In this document: positions 31,801 through 39,603 of the stretch, in pieces
How positions within the stretch are numbered: the first letter of the stretch is position 1
Layout of the letters: each line of letters starts with the position of its first letter
From: Caldithrix abyssi
Lineage (GTDB): Bacteria > Calditrichota > Calditrichia > Calditrichales > Calditrichaceae
DNA: 64,000 nucleotides
NCBI GenBank assembly: GCA_011369465.1
Contig: DRQG01000086.1
Location: forward strand, 1-64,000
Direction of reading: 5' to 3'
The notes under the pieces: generated by a model
The model's database searches: none
Told to the model about the DNA's origin: nothing
The model's input: the letters and a program-made list of their open reading frames with translations, nothing else
Made by a program: the position numbers and the translations under genes

Positions 31801-34800
31801 TGGGCGAAATCGAAACGGCCCTGACCCAGCACGATCTGGTGAACGAAGCGGTGGTGCTGGTGCGTGAAGACAAACCGGGCGACCGACGGTTGACGGCGTA
31901 TTATAAATCCAGCGCGCCCCAGCCTCCCAAAACGGCCGAATTGCGTAATTTTTTGAAAGAGAATTTGCCGGAGTATATGATCCCGGCCGCTTTTGTTTAT
32001 ATGGACGAATTTCCTCTGACGACCAACGGTAAGGTGGACCGCCGCGCGCTTCCCAAACCCGAACAAAGCCGGGATGAACTGGAAAGCATTTTCGTTGCCC
32101 CGCGCACCGAAAAGGAAAAGCAACTGGCCCAAATTTGGATCGAACTGTTGGGTATCGAAAAAATAGGCGTCCATGACAGCTTTTTTGAACTGGGCGGCCA
32201 TTCGCTGATCGGTACACAACTCATATCCCGCATCCGCGACGTATTTAGTGTGGAACTGCCTTTGCGGGCTTTGTTCGAAAATCCGACGATTGCCGGGCTG
32301 GCGCAGGCCATCGAACAGAACCGCTTTATGGCTGTTGCCGCCCGCGAGCTGCCGCCTCTTAAACGGTTCCCGCGCAAAGGCCCCGTTCCTTTGTCTTTTG
32401 CTCAACGGCGCTTGTGGTTCCTCGATCAACTGGCGCCGGGCAGCGCGTTTTACAATCTGCCCATGGCCGTAAGATTGATCGGCGATCTGGATATAGATGT
32501 TCTGGAAAGAGCCTTGCAGGAAATCGTACGCCGGCACGAAATTTTACGTACAACTTTCAGCTATGATGGCGAAGAACCGGTGCAGGTGATTGATCCCGAT
32601 TTCCGTCTTGAACTGGAAGTGACCGATTTAACCAGTTTGGAATCACAAAAGGCCATCGAGGCCACGGCCCAAAAACTGGCCACGGAAGAAGCCCGCGAAC
32701 CGTTTGATCTTGAACTGGGGCCGCTGTTCCGGGTAAAATTGCTTAAAACCGCAGAAAACGAACATGTGATTTTGTACACCCTGCATCATATTATTTCCGA
32801 CGGCTGGTCCAACAATTTATTAATGAGAGAAGTGGCCGTGCTGTATGAAGCCTTCAGCCAGGGTTTGCCCTCGCCTTTACCCGAGCTGAAACTGCAATTT
32901 GCCGACTATGCCCTCTGGCAGCGCAGCTGGCTGAAAGACGATATTTTACAGCAGCAAATCGACTATTGGAAAAGCGAGATCGGACCCAACCCGCCGGTAT
33001 TGCATCTGCCCACGGATCGTCCGCGCCCGGCTATCCAGACTTTTAACGGCGATACCTACGTGCAGCTCATCCCGGGTGATCTGGTGGAAAAAATAAAATC
33101 GATCGGTCAGAGGGAAGGTGCAACGCTGTTTATGACCCTGCTGGCCGCTTTTCAGACCCTGCTGCATCGGTACAGCAATCAGAATGAATTTTTAGTGGGT
33201 TCGCCCATCGCCAACCGTACCCATTCGGAAACGGAAGATTTGATCGGATTCTTTGTTAACACGCTGGTGTTGCGGGCCGACTTTTCCGACCGGCCGGATT
33301 TTATTAGCCTGCTGCGGCGCGTGCGCGAGATTACGCTCGGCGCGTATGCGCATCAGGATTTACCCTTTGAACAACTGGTAGAGATATTGCAACCCGAACG
33401 CGACATGAGTCATTCGCCGCTCTTTCAGGTCATGTTTGTCTTGCAAAACACGCCGCCGCCCAAAGGCATCTCTCTGAGCGATATTAGCATGGAGCCGGTG
33501 GAGGCGAAAGACCGCACCGCTAAATTCGATCTTTCGCTGGTTTGTATGGAATCGCCGCAGGGCATTGCCGCCGAGTTCGAATACAACACCGATTTGTTCG
33601 ATCGGTCCACTATCGAAGGCATGTTCCGTCATTTCGTTGTTTTGTTGGAACAGATTAGCGCTAAACCGCACCGACCGCTTGACACCTTGCCCATGCTGCA
33701 TAGCGCGGAACAACATACCATTTTGCACGAATGGAACCGTACCGAAGAACCCATTGAACAGGATTTGTGTATTCATCAGCTGTTTGAATCGGCAGCGCAG
33801 CAATACGCTTCCGAACCGGCTATTGTTTTTGAAGACGACAGCATGATGACTTACGCCCAATTAAACCAGCGCGCCAATCAACTGGCCGCTTTTCTGCGCG
33901 ATAATGGTATCGGGCCGGAAAAGAAAGTGGCGATTTCTGTTGACCGATCCTTCGATATGGTTATTGGGTTGCTGGGTGTGCTGAAAGCCGGCGGAGTGTA
34001 CATACCGATCGACCCAACCTATCCTTTGGAACGTATGCGCTATATCCTGAACGACGCGGAAGCAGACTTTTTTCTGCTTCAGGAAGAAATCGCTCAAAAC
34101 CTTGCCATCAGGGATGAACGGATGCTGCGTTTGGATTCCGAGTGGCAGAAGGTGGACTCGTATCCGACGCATGATCCGGTCAACTTTACCCGGCCGGATA
34201 ATCTGGCTTACATTATTTATACCTCCGGTTCAACCGGCAAACCCAAGGGCACCATGCTTGCCCACCGGGGTCTGGTGAATTTGACCCGCGCTTTGGCAAG
34301 GGAATACAAGGTTAGCAGCGGCGTCCGCTCATTGCAGTTTGCTTCCTTTAGTTTTGACGCTTCGGTAGAGGAAATCTTCAATCCGCTTATCAACGGCGGT
34401 ACGGTGCATCTGATCAGGAAAGAAACCTTGTTATCCGGAACGGGTCTGGTAGAAAGTTTGAAAAAATTCAAAATTACCAATGTAACTTTGCCCCCTTCCG
34501 TGCTGAATATTCTCGACCCGCAGGACTTCCCCGATTTGCGATCGATCATTTCCGCCGGAGAGGCCTGCCCGCGCGAAGTAGCTGTTAAATGGTCTAAAAA
34601 CAAACATTTTGTAAACGGTTACGGACCTACTGAGAATACGGTTTGTACTACCGTTTACCCGGTGAAGGATGAGTTGAATCGGGCAACAGTTCCCATAGGA
34701 CGGCCGATCCAAAACGTAAAAACCTATGTACTGGATAAGAACTTAAATCCTCTGCCTCCCGGCATTCCGGGCGAGTTATACATCGGCGGTATGGCTCTGG

Positions 34801-36314
34801 CCCGCGGCTATATAAACCGCCCCGATTTAACAGCCGAACGATTTTTACCCAATCCGTTTTCCGACGATGATGGCGCGCGTATGTATAAAACCGGGGATCT
34901 GGTGCGCTGGCTGCCGGACGGGACGCTGGAATTTTTAGGCAGAATCGACTTTCAGGTAAAAATACGTGGTTTCCGCATCGAATTGGGGGAAATCGAATCC
35001 GTTTTAACGGCTCTGCCTCAAATCCGGGACGCTCTTGTGCTGGCCAAAAGCACGGAGAGCAGCGACCCGCGGCTGGTGGCGTACTTTATTCCCGCCGAGG
35101 ACCAGCAAGTTGATGAAAAAATTTTACAGGAACAACTGCGTAAGGAATTACCCGACTATATGGTTCCGGCGGCTTTTGTCGCATTGGAAAAATGGCCGCT
35201 CACGCCCAACGGCAAAATCGATCGCCGCGCTCTGCCTGAACCGGAGCTACCGGATTCTCAGAAAAAAACCGTCTATGTAAAACCGCGCAATACCATAGAA
35301 GCCCGGCTGGCGGGCATCTGGGAAGAATTGTTAAAAAAACGCCCGGTCGGAGTGCACGACAACTTCTTTGAGCTGGGCGGGCATTCTTTGCTGGCCATGC
35401 GTCTGCTCACTCAAATTGAACAACAGTTTGGCAAAAGCCTGCAATTGGTGCATCTGTTTCAGAATCCCACCGTTGAGGGGCTTGCCGCGGCACTGAGCAG
35501 CGAAGAAAAAGAAAAAACCACTGCCAAGCTGATTGAAATGAAGAAGGGCGCCGATAAGCCGATTCTATATTTCATTCATCCATCCGGTGGAAGCGTGCAC
35601 CATTATGCCGAGCTGGTTAAATATCTGCATCCCGACATCACCTTTTACGGCATTCAGGCCAAAGGTATGGACGGTAAAGAAGAAATGCACACCACCATTG
35701 AAGCCATGGCCGCCGCCTATGTGGAAATGATTCTGCAGCATCAACCGGAGGGGCCGTATTACCTCGGCAGCTACTCTTTTGGAGTGATTGTGGCCTACGA
35801 AATGGCGCAGCAGTTAAAGGCTATGGGACATCCGGTCGGAATGCTGATCCAATTTGACCAGAGCCCCACCGTGGATCATAAAGTGTACACGGATACGGCA
35901 GATATGCTTACACAGATGTTCCAGCGCTATTTCAAGCTGGATAGCGATTATTTGCGAAAACTTGAAACAGAAGAACAATTTAAGTACGTTTTGAAAAAAG
36001 CCAAGAAAGCCAAAGTTTTACCGCGTTTTATCCGTACCGCAGAGTTTAAACACAATGTTTTGATGAATGAAACCCAGAGTCAGGCCTGGATGCGCTACAC
36101 CATCCGACCGTATGAGGGGGATCTGGTTCTGTTCCGTTCGGAAGAGAACAAAAATGCCGATCGTCCTGATTTGGGCTGGAGCGACTACGTGCGCGGACAG
36201 GTCGAAATTATCGATGTGCCCGGCAACCATCTGAGCATGATGAAGGAACCGCAGGTACAGGTATTGGCAACTAAACTGAATGACTGGATCAAGAAAAATT
36301 ATAGCAGGGGTTAG
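25896..36314 (+). CDS. NRPS, terminal: (C-A-T)x3-TE (basic, Asn, unknown)
   Basis: Trimodular synthetase of 3472 residues that ends the assembly line. Carrier serines are near 1036, 2103 and 3164, and a thioesterase domain covers about 3215-3470. The three pockets read D-A-E-D-I-G-T-I-I-K (two acids, E and D, suggesting Lys or another basic residue), D-A-T-K-V-G-E-V-G-K (an Asn code with Ala for Leu) and D-A-E-T-I-A-G-V-C-K (unassigned). The second condensation domain has HHIISDN in place of HHxxxDG (Asn at 1234). The thioesterase nucleophile is Ser 3294 in S-Y-S-F-G, where the first glycine of GxSxG is serine; a histidine follows in GNHLSMM. This domain should release the peptide by hydrolysis or cyclisation. 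The N-terminus is acidic, opposite to the basic tail of the previous protein. The gene follows a 171-bp AT-rich gap. Confidence 0.97.
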   Translation: MKENDIKEAPVSETAEQEVYVFPASFGQKRLWFLDQFEPNSPYYNIPSAFRLKGPFRLDVFQKAIDEIVDRHESLRTTFAMMDGETVQIIYPDFKLDVPVIDLQHLPDAEREKEIRRLANQEARKPFDLKKGPLARVTVLKAGPEDHVILLTLHHIISDGWSMGVLIGEISALYAAFSAGEPSPLPELPLQYADYAEWQKEYLQGEVLEKQLNYWKNHLGENPPVLELPTDRPRPAVQTNAGATANIKIEAPIAAAIKKAGQKEGATVFMTLLAAFKILLYRYSGQERLSVGTPIANRTQGETEGLIGLFINTLVLKTDLDAGQSFRELVRNVRTTTLDAYENQDLPFEYLVDALQKDRDIRTSPLFQVMFILQNAPVSMRRVSDLQMEMLKVDMGTSTFDITFNVSESPAGFSITAEYNTDLFNASTIERMLRHYKNLLEQIGQNPDQPIGRIPFLSKEETDTILHKWNNTTVPFPSDACVHQLIENQCAQKGQNTAVIAGEERLTYEELNNRANRLARYLIEAGVAPEDRVGISLERSAEMVIGLLAILKSGAAYVPLDPNYPTERLEYMIEDSAMDILITQESLKERFQRDGLHIISIDGEAEKIARQKETNPQVHVLPENTAYIIYTSGSTGKPKGVMIQHRSVVNHNRFVINRFELQEQDRMLQFATINFDAAVEEIFPTLQCGAAVVLRGKEVLISGAELLALIEKHGLTILDLPTAYWHQWVNELDEQGQQIPDGLKLVILGGDKASPEHVARWNKLGGEKVRLLNTYGPTETTIICTSYEATETDRNSKNPLELPIGEPIANTTAYILDKNLQLCPVGVPGELHIGGESLARGYLNRPELTAEKFIPDPFSQKPGGRLYKTGDLVKYRPDGNIEFIGRVDYQLKIRGFRVEPGEIENVLLEHSDIRDAAVIARQEKNREKQLIAYLVADDGKEPAAGDLRRFLAEHLPEYMVPAAFVFLDKIPLTANGKVDRKALPDPDSALFIESSETEFIAPRTPSEEVVAELCAEVLGLESVGVIHNFFELGGHSLLATQLISRVNKAFEVEVPLRKIFEEPTVAGLARAVDEAKLQQAGIPAPPIEPVPRDQDLPLSFAQHRLWFLDKLEPNSPFYNIPETYRVRGPLDIEILEKSFNAILDRHEILRTTFGEKDGNPVLNIAEEFTYTLPVNDISALSEEERETELRNLVRKRALQPIPLDRLPLFHLEIVKLAAEEHAVILIMHHIISDNWSSQILMGELAALYAAFSEDMPNPLPDLRLQYADYAYWQRNWLQGEVLEKQIAFWKKELSGAPPVLELPTDRPRPAMQTFNGDFVKFQLPQKLSEKIKDISHREGATLFMTLLAAFQALLYRYSGQDDITVGSPVANRNRTEVEGLIGFFVNTLVLRGRLQGNPSFTELIRRTKETAMNAYAHQELPFEKIVDAVQPERDMSHSPLFQVMFALQTSGGLSIKAGKQMPLQIEPLEAHSKTAKFDLTLFMMESGDHLAGAMEYNTDLFDRSTIERLLRHFETLLNVLTEDPQRRIATAPLLSGEERKTVLEEWNGKPRPLHFDKTIVEIFEDRVRQNPEAIAVRFGSQTLTYKALNEQANRLAHYLRQKGLSTDGLAGVCIERSPEMIVALLAVLKAGGAYVPVDPGYPDERIRYILSDAQPHILLTTEGLLPRFETLSVETLCLDRDKALFENMPRKNPGVYPDKENLAYMIYTSGSTGKPKGTLITHRGLTNYLNWTWQAYPLQSGNGSLVHSTIAFDATVTAVYTPLLNGKTVTLVPESNDLEELSRALLEYGDFSVVKITPAHLEMLSHQIPAEKAQGRTHAFVIGGENLTAEQIRFWQENAPQTLLFNEYGPTETVVGCVVYEASQWRGEGSVPIGRAIDNTTVYILNDYLEPVPAGVPGELYIGGEGVARGYHNRADLTAERFLPDPFSKKPGARMYKTGDLVKYHKDGIMEFLGRTDNQVKIRGYRIELGEIETALTQHDLVNEAVVLVREDKPGDRRLTAYYKSSAPQPPKTAELRNFLKENLPEYMIPAAFVYMDEFPLTTNGKVDRRALPKPEQSRDELESIFVAPRTEKEKQLAQIWIELLGIEKIGVHDSFFELGGHSLIGTQLISRIRDVFSVELPLRALFENPTIAGLAQAIEQNRFMAVAARELPPLKRFPRKGPVPLSFAQRRLWFLDQLAPGSAFYNLPMAVRLIGDLDIDVLERALQEIVRRHEILRTTFSYDGEEPVQVIDPDFRLELEVTDLTSLESQKAIEATAQKLATEEAREPFDLELGPLFRVKLLKTAENEHVILYTLHHIISDGWSNNLLMREVAVLYEAFSQGLPSPLPELKLQFADYALWQRSWLKDDILQQQIDYWKSEIGPNPPVLHLPTDRPRPAIQTFNGDTYVQLIPGDLVEKIKSIGQREGATLFMTLLAAFQTLLHRYSNQNEFLVGSPIANRTHSETEDLIGFFVNTLVLRADFSDRPDFISLLRRVREITLGAYAHQDLPFEQLVEILQPERDMSHSPLFQVMFVLQNTPPPKGISLSDISMEPVEAKDRTAKFDLSLVCMESPQGIAAEFEYNTDLFDRSTIEGMFRHFVVLLEQISAKPHRPLDTLPMLHSAEQHTILHEWNRTEEPIEQDLCIHQLFESAAQQYASEPAIVFEDDSMMTYAQLNQRANQLAAFLRDNGIGPEKKVAISVDRSFDMVIGLLGVLKAGGVYIPIDPTYPLERMRYILNDAEADFFLLQEEIAQNLAIRDERMLRLDSEWQKVDSYPTHDPVNFTRPDNLAYIIYTSGSTGKPKGTMLAHRGLVNLTRALAREYKVSSGVRSLQFASFSFDASVEEIFNPLINGGTVHLIRKETLLSGTGLVESLKKFKITNVTLPPSVLNILDPQDFPDLRSIISAGEACPREVAVKWSKNKHFVNGYGPTENTVCTTVYPVKDELNRATVPIGRPIQNVKTYVLDKNLNPLPPGIPGELYIGGMALARGYINRPDLTAERFLPNPFSDDDGARMYKTGDLVRWLPDGTLEFLGRIDFQVKIRGFRIELGEIESVLTALPQIRDALVLAKSTESSDPRLVAYFIPAEDQQVDEKILQEQLRKELPDYMVPAAFVALEKWPLTPNGKIDRRALPEPELPDSQKKTVYVKPRNTIEARLAGIWEELLKKRPVGVHDNFFELGGHSLLAMRLLTQIEQQFGKSLQLVHLFQNPTVEGLAAALSSEEKEKTTAKLIEMKKGADKPILYFIHPSGGSVHHYAELVKYLHPDITFYGIQAKGMDGKEEMHTTIEAMAAAYVEMILQHQPEGPYYLGSYSFGVIVAYEMAQQLKAMGHPVGMLIQFDQSPTVDHKVYTDTADMLTQMFQRYFKLDSDYLRKLETEEQFKYVLKKAKKAKVLPRFIRTAEFKHNVLMNETQSQAWMRYTIRPYEGDLVLFRSEENKNADRPDLGWSDYVRGQVEIIDVPGNHLSMMKEPQVQVLATKLNDWIKKNYSRG

Positions 36315-37718
36315 ATGGAAACGACCGCAATGGAGTTGAAAGAGACCGCAGATATCCGGAAACCGACCAAATTGTTTAACAAAAACTTTTTGTTGCTCTG
36401 GCAGGGACAATTCGTAAGCCGGATGGGGAATCAGGTATATATGTTTGCCATGGTGCTCTGGCTTACCTGGACATTCGATTCACAGGCTTTAAACGGTTTA
36501 TTAGGAATGCTTTCGGGAATTCCGCTGGTACTGCTGTCTGCCATCGGCGGAACGGTAGCGGATCGCGTATCCCGCCGTAAAATTATCATCTATTCCGATT
36601 TTCTAAACGGTTTTGCCGTTTTAATTTTGGCCGGAATGTTTTTTTTCATCCCCGATTCGTGGCCGGATAAAAACGAGGTTTTACTTATCGGATTGTTTGC
36701 GGTTAGCATTTTCGGATCCACTTTAATGGCTTTTTTCGGCCCGGCCATTTCTGCCGCCATACCGGATATTGTTCCCGAAAAAAACATGGCTCAGGCTAAC
36801 TCGCTCGGGCAGCTTTCCCGGCAGGTGGCGCAATTCTTCGGTATGGGCGTCGGCGCCTGGCTTTTGAAAGTGCTGGGTGCGCCGGTACTGGTTCTCATCG
36901 ACGGCATCACCTTTATCTTTTCCGGCATAAGCGAGATATTTATCCGAATACCCCAGCATATTCCGGAAAAGAAAGAAAAAATATCGGAAAAATATAAACA
37001 GTTCAAAAATGAGTTGGCTGAGGGCTTGAATTTCATCACTAAAAACAAAGGGCTCTCCCGCCTGGTTCTGTTTTCTATTTTCAGCAGCTTTTTTGCCACA
37101 GCCATCACCGTGCTAATTCCATTTTATATTAAAGATACTTTGCAGGCTTCCAAAGACTGGTATGCCATATTACTCATAAGTTACGGAATCGGCACCATGT
37201 TTGGTTACGGTTATGTGAGCGCTTCGCACATGAATGGTAAAACCCGCGGCAAACTGATGATTTTCTTTATGATTATGCAGGGTGTGGGGTATTGTTTACT
37301 GGCCTTGTTTCCTGATAAATTAGTTGCTCTGGCTGTTATTTTTGTAGGCGGTATGTTCAACGGTTTCATTGTTATTAACATCACCACCTTATTACAGCTC
37401 ACCACGCCCAGCAATATTCGCGGCCGCGTTTTCGGCGTATTGACCACCATTTCGGGCAGTATTGCCCCCCTGGGGATGGGCCTGTCCGGTTTTGTAGCTG
37501 AAATGCTTGGCGGTAATATTCCTCTGGTGTACATGGGCAGCGGCGTAATGACGATTTTTGCAGCTTCTCTCTTATCTTCCAGCCGTCCGTTCCGAAAATT
37601 TATATCGTACCAAACGGAATATGAGTTGAAGCAATCCGGCTTTACCTATACCATACGCGATTTAAAACCGGAAGAAATTTATTTGATAAACAAACTAAAG
37701 TATAAGGAGTTCTTATGA
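36315..37718 (+). CDS. MFS exporter, EntS-like
   Basis: A 467-residue multi-pass membrane protein of the major facilitator superfamily, close in pattern to the MFS_3/EntS group of siderophore and peptide exporters. Visible marks are the N-terminal segment [16 protein letters not shown], the loop [12 protein letters not shown] between helices 2 and 3, and about twelve hydrophobic segments. A soluble tail of about 45 residues follows the last helix. It starts directly after the stop codon of the terminal synthetase (TAG-ATG) and overlaps MbtH by four bases, so it should be translated with the cluster. The likely role is export of the finished peptide across the inner membrane; the substrate is inferred from position only. 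Confidence 0.92.
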   Translation: METTAMELKETADIRKPTKLFNKNFLLLWQGQFVSRMGNQVYMFAMVLWLTWTFDSQALNGLLGMLSGIPLVLLSAIGGTVADRVSRRKIIIYSDFLNGFAVLILAGMFFFIPDSWPDKNEVLLIGLFAVSIFGSTLMAFFGPAISAAIPDIVPEKNMAQANSLGQLSRQVAQFFGMGVGAWLLKVLGAPVLVLIDGITFIFSGISEIFIRIPQHIPEKKEKISEKYKQFKNELAEGLNFITKNKGLSRLVLFSIFSSFFATAITVLIPFYIKDTLQASKDWYAILLISYGIGTMFGYGYVSASHMNGKTRGKLMIFFMIMQGVGYCLLALFPDKLVALAVIFVGGMFNGFIVINITTLLQLTTPSNIRGRVFGVLTTISGSIAPLGMGLSGFVAEMLGGNIPLVYMGSGVMTIFAASLLSSSRPFRKFISYQTEYELKQSGFTYTIRDLKPEEIYLINKLKYKEFL

Positions 37719-37939
37719 GCCGAGAAGATTTTGAAGACAAAACCGTTTACAAAGTGGTTGTCAATCACGAAGAACAGTATTCCATCTGGCCGGCAGATCG
37801 GGAAAATGCACCCGGTTGGCGTGATGTCGGCAAAACGGGAACCAAACAGGAATGTTTGGACTATATTAAAGAGGTGTGGACCGATATGCGTCCGCTAAGC
37901 CTGCGTAAAAAAATGGAAGAAGCGGAAAACAACAAGTAA
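37715..37939 (+). CDS. MbtH-like NRPS accessory protein
   Basis: A 74-residue MbtH family protein. It keeps the family pattern [27 protein letters not shown] and [12 protein letters not shown]. MbtH proteins bind the N-terminal part of some adenylation domains and are needed for their solubility or activity. The start overlaps the exporter stop (ATGA), typical of translational coupling. Which of the ten adenylation domains depend on it cannot be told from the sequence. Confidence 0.97.
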   Translation: MSREDFEDKTVYKVVVNHEEQYSIWPADRENAPGWRDVGKTGTKQECLDYIKEVWTDMRPLSLRKKMEEAENNK

Positions 37940-37946
37940 TTGGCTT

Positions 37947-38717
37947 ATGGAAACAGTTTTAAAACGAGATTCCTGGGTTACAATCCCAAAACCGCAGGCA
38001 AATGCCCGGCTGCGTTTGTTTTGCCTGCCCTTTGCCGGCGGCAACAGCACGGCCTTCCGTAATTGGCCTGATTATCTACCGGAAACCATGGAGGTTGCGG
38101 CCGTGGAAATACCCGGGCACGGATCCAGATTGGCCGAAGATACGATCAGGAGGCTGATCCCTCTGGTAAAAGCAATTGCCGAGGGGATTGATCCCTATTT
38201 GGATCGTCCGTTTGCCTTTTTCGGGCACAGCATGGGTTCTCTGCTTAGTTTTGAACTGGCACACTACCTCAGGTTGAAAAAAGGCGTAGAACCGGTGCAC
38301 TTGTTCTTCTCCGGTCGGGGTGCTCCCCATTTACCGGCAAGAGAGGAGCCGATCCACGGCCTTCCTCAGGCCGAATTTGTGCAGCACATACGCAATTATA
38401 ACGGCACACCGAAAGAGGTGCTGGAACACCAGGAACTTATGGATATTCTGATACCGATCCTGCGGGCGGATTTCGAAGTGTGCGAAACATATCAGTACTT
38501 TCCGAAGCCGCCGTTCAACTGCCCGATAACGGCATTCGGCGGTTTGCAGGATCCAAGTACAACCAAGGATGACTTACAGGGTTGGAAAAAACATACCAGC
38601 GGTGCCTTTAATTTACGTATGTTTCCCGGCGATCATTTTTATCTGCTGGAAGCACAAACAACATTGGTGCATACCATAGCCCGGGATATCTTAGCACATT
38701 TTCAGTTAAACGACTAA
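37947..38717 (+). CDS. type II thioesterase
   Basis: A 256-residue stand-alone alpha/beta-hydrolase of the NRPS/PKS type II thioesterase family. The oxyanion stretch LFCLPFAGGN is near residue 24, the nucleophile is Ser 95 in FGHSMGS, a candidate acid is the Asp in GGLQDPS, and the histidine lies in FPGDHFYL. Such enzymes clear wrong or stalled acyl groups from carrier domains and so restore blocked modules. It follows MbtH after seven bases and precedes the phosphopantetheinyl transferase by four, within one operon. It is separate from the release domain fused to the terminal synthetase. Confidence 0.95.
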   Translation: METVLKRDSWVTIPKPQANARLRLFCLPFAGGNSTAFRNWPDYLPETMEVAAVEIPGHGSRLAEDTIRRLIPLVKAIAEGIDPYLDRPFAFFGHSMGSLLSFELAHYLRLKKGVEPVHLFFSGRGAPHLPAREEPIHGLPQAEFVQHIRNYNGTPKEVLEHQELMDILIPILRADFEVCETYQYFPKPPFNCPITAFGGLQDPSTTKDDLQGWKKHTSGAFNLRMFPGDHFYLLEAQTTLVHTIARDILAHFQLND

Positions 38718-38721
38718 ATCT

Positions 38722-39480
38722 ATGGCAGAAGAACAGTGGTTCCCGGCCGAGACTTGCCCCTTTGCCGCCAATGATGCCGTACAGGTGTGGAGGATTTCGC
38801 TGGAACTGAATGAGAACCAGCTTAATCGTGCCCGGGCTGTGTTGGCTACAGATGAGAAAAAGCGGGCAGATCGGTTTTATTTTGAAAAGGATAAAAATCA
38901 CTTCATTGCGGCACGGGCTCAGCTAAGGTTTATTCTGGGAAAGTATCTCGGTTACGCACCGGCAGCGCTTCAATTTGAGTACAACCCGCAGGGCAAACCT
39001 CATCTGGCCGGGCCGCTTAGAGGTCAGCTTTTTTTTAATTTGTCCCATTCGCACAAAATGGGTCTGATTGCTCTGCATTCACAATTCGAAGTCGGAATCG
39101 ATATCGAATGGATGCGTCGTGAAGTAAGCGGGATAAAAATTGCCGAACGCTTTTTTTCGCCGTACGAACTGAATCAGCTTAAAGCTTTGGACAAGCAGGA
39201 TCAGATGAAAGGGTTCTTTAACTGTTGGACAAGAAAAGAAGCATACATCAAAGCGCGCGGAAAGGGATTGTCCATACCGCTAAATCAGTTTGATGTTTCT
39301 TTGAATCCTGAAGAACCTGCTCGCATATTAGCCATACGGCACGACCCAAAAGCGCTAAATGAATGGACGTTACACAGCCTTGACCCGGGAGAAAATTATG
39401 CGGCTGCGGTTGTAGCACACAGTGAATTCTGGAAAATGGTATGCTGGGACGGATTGAACTCTGATTTTCTGTTAACTTAA
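38722..39480 (+). CDS. 4'-phosphopantetheinyl transferase, Sfp type
   Basis: A 252-residue Sfp-type enzyme that moves the phosphopantetheine arm from coenzyme A onto the serine of carrier domains. The family motifs are present: FNLSHSHK near 109, VGIDIE near 124 (Mg-binding acids) and WTRKEAYIKARGKGL near 169. The ten visible carrier domains of the cluster are the obvious substrates, although the enzyme could also serve other carriers. It is the last gene of the compact MFS-MbtH-thioesterase run, and a perfect 9-bp inverted repeat begins eight bases after its stop. Confidence 0.96.
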   Translation: MAEEQWFPAETCPFAANDAVQVWRISLELNENQLNRARAVLATDEKKRADRFYFEKDKNHFIAARAQLRFILGKYLGYAPAALQFEYNPQGKPHLAGPLRGQLFFNLSHSHKMGLIALHSQFEVGIDIEWMRREVSGIKIAERFFSPYELNQLKALDKQDQMKGFFNCWTRKEAYIKARGKGLSIPLNQFDVSLNPEEPARILAIRHDPKALNEWTLHSLDPGENYAAAVVAHSEFWKMVCWDGLNSDFLLT

Positions 39481-39487
39481 AATTCAA

Positions 39488-39510
39488 TTGATAGTTTTCA
39501 CAACTATCAA
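39488..39510. other. 9-bp perfect inverted repeat after the PPTase gene
   Basis: TTGATAGTT and AACTATCAA flank a five-base loop. The stem is AT-rich and is followed by A residues rather than T, so it does not look like a classical terminator for the plus strand. It may be an operator or a weak 3' hairpin closing the NRPS operon. Confidence 0.45.
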
Positions 39511-39603
39511 AAAATTGTTTCTGTAAATTATTTAACTAAGGGACAGTCGAGAAATTTTGTCTTTTAGGAGGCGGTACTGAAGTTGTTTTAATAGTATTAT
39601 GCC

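Noticed and set aside
26457-32537. Long open frames on the minus strand opposite the terminal synthetase (up to about 260 codons)
   Set aside because: They lie opposite well-conserved NRPS domains, show no recognisable motif and have no ribosome sites. They arise from the codon bias of the real gene.
39488-39510. Hairpin after the PPTase considered as a rho-independent terminator
   Set aside because: The stem is AT-rich and followed by A rather than a T-run; kept only as an inverted repeat of unknown role.
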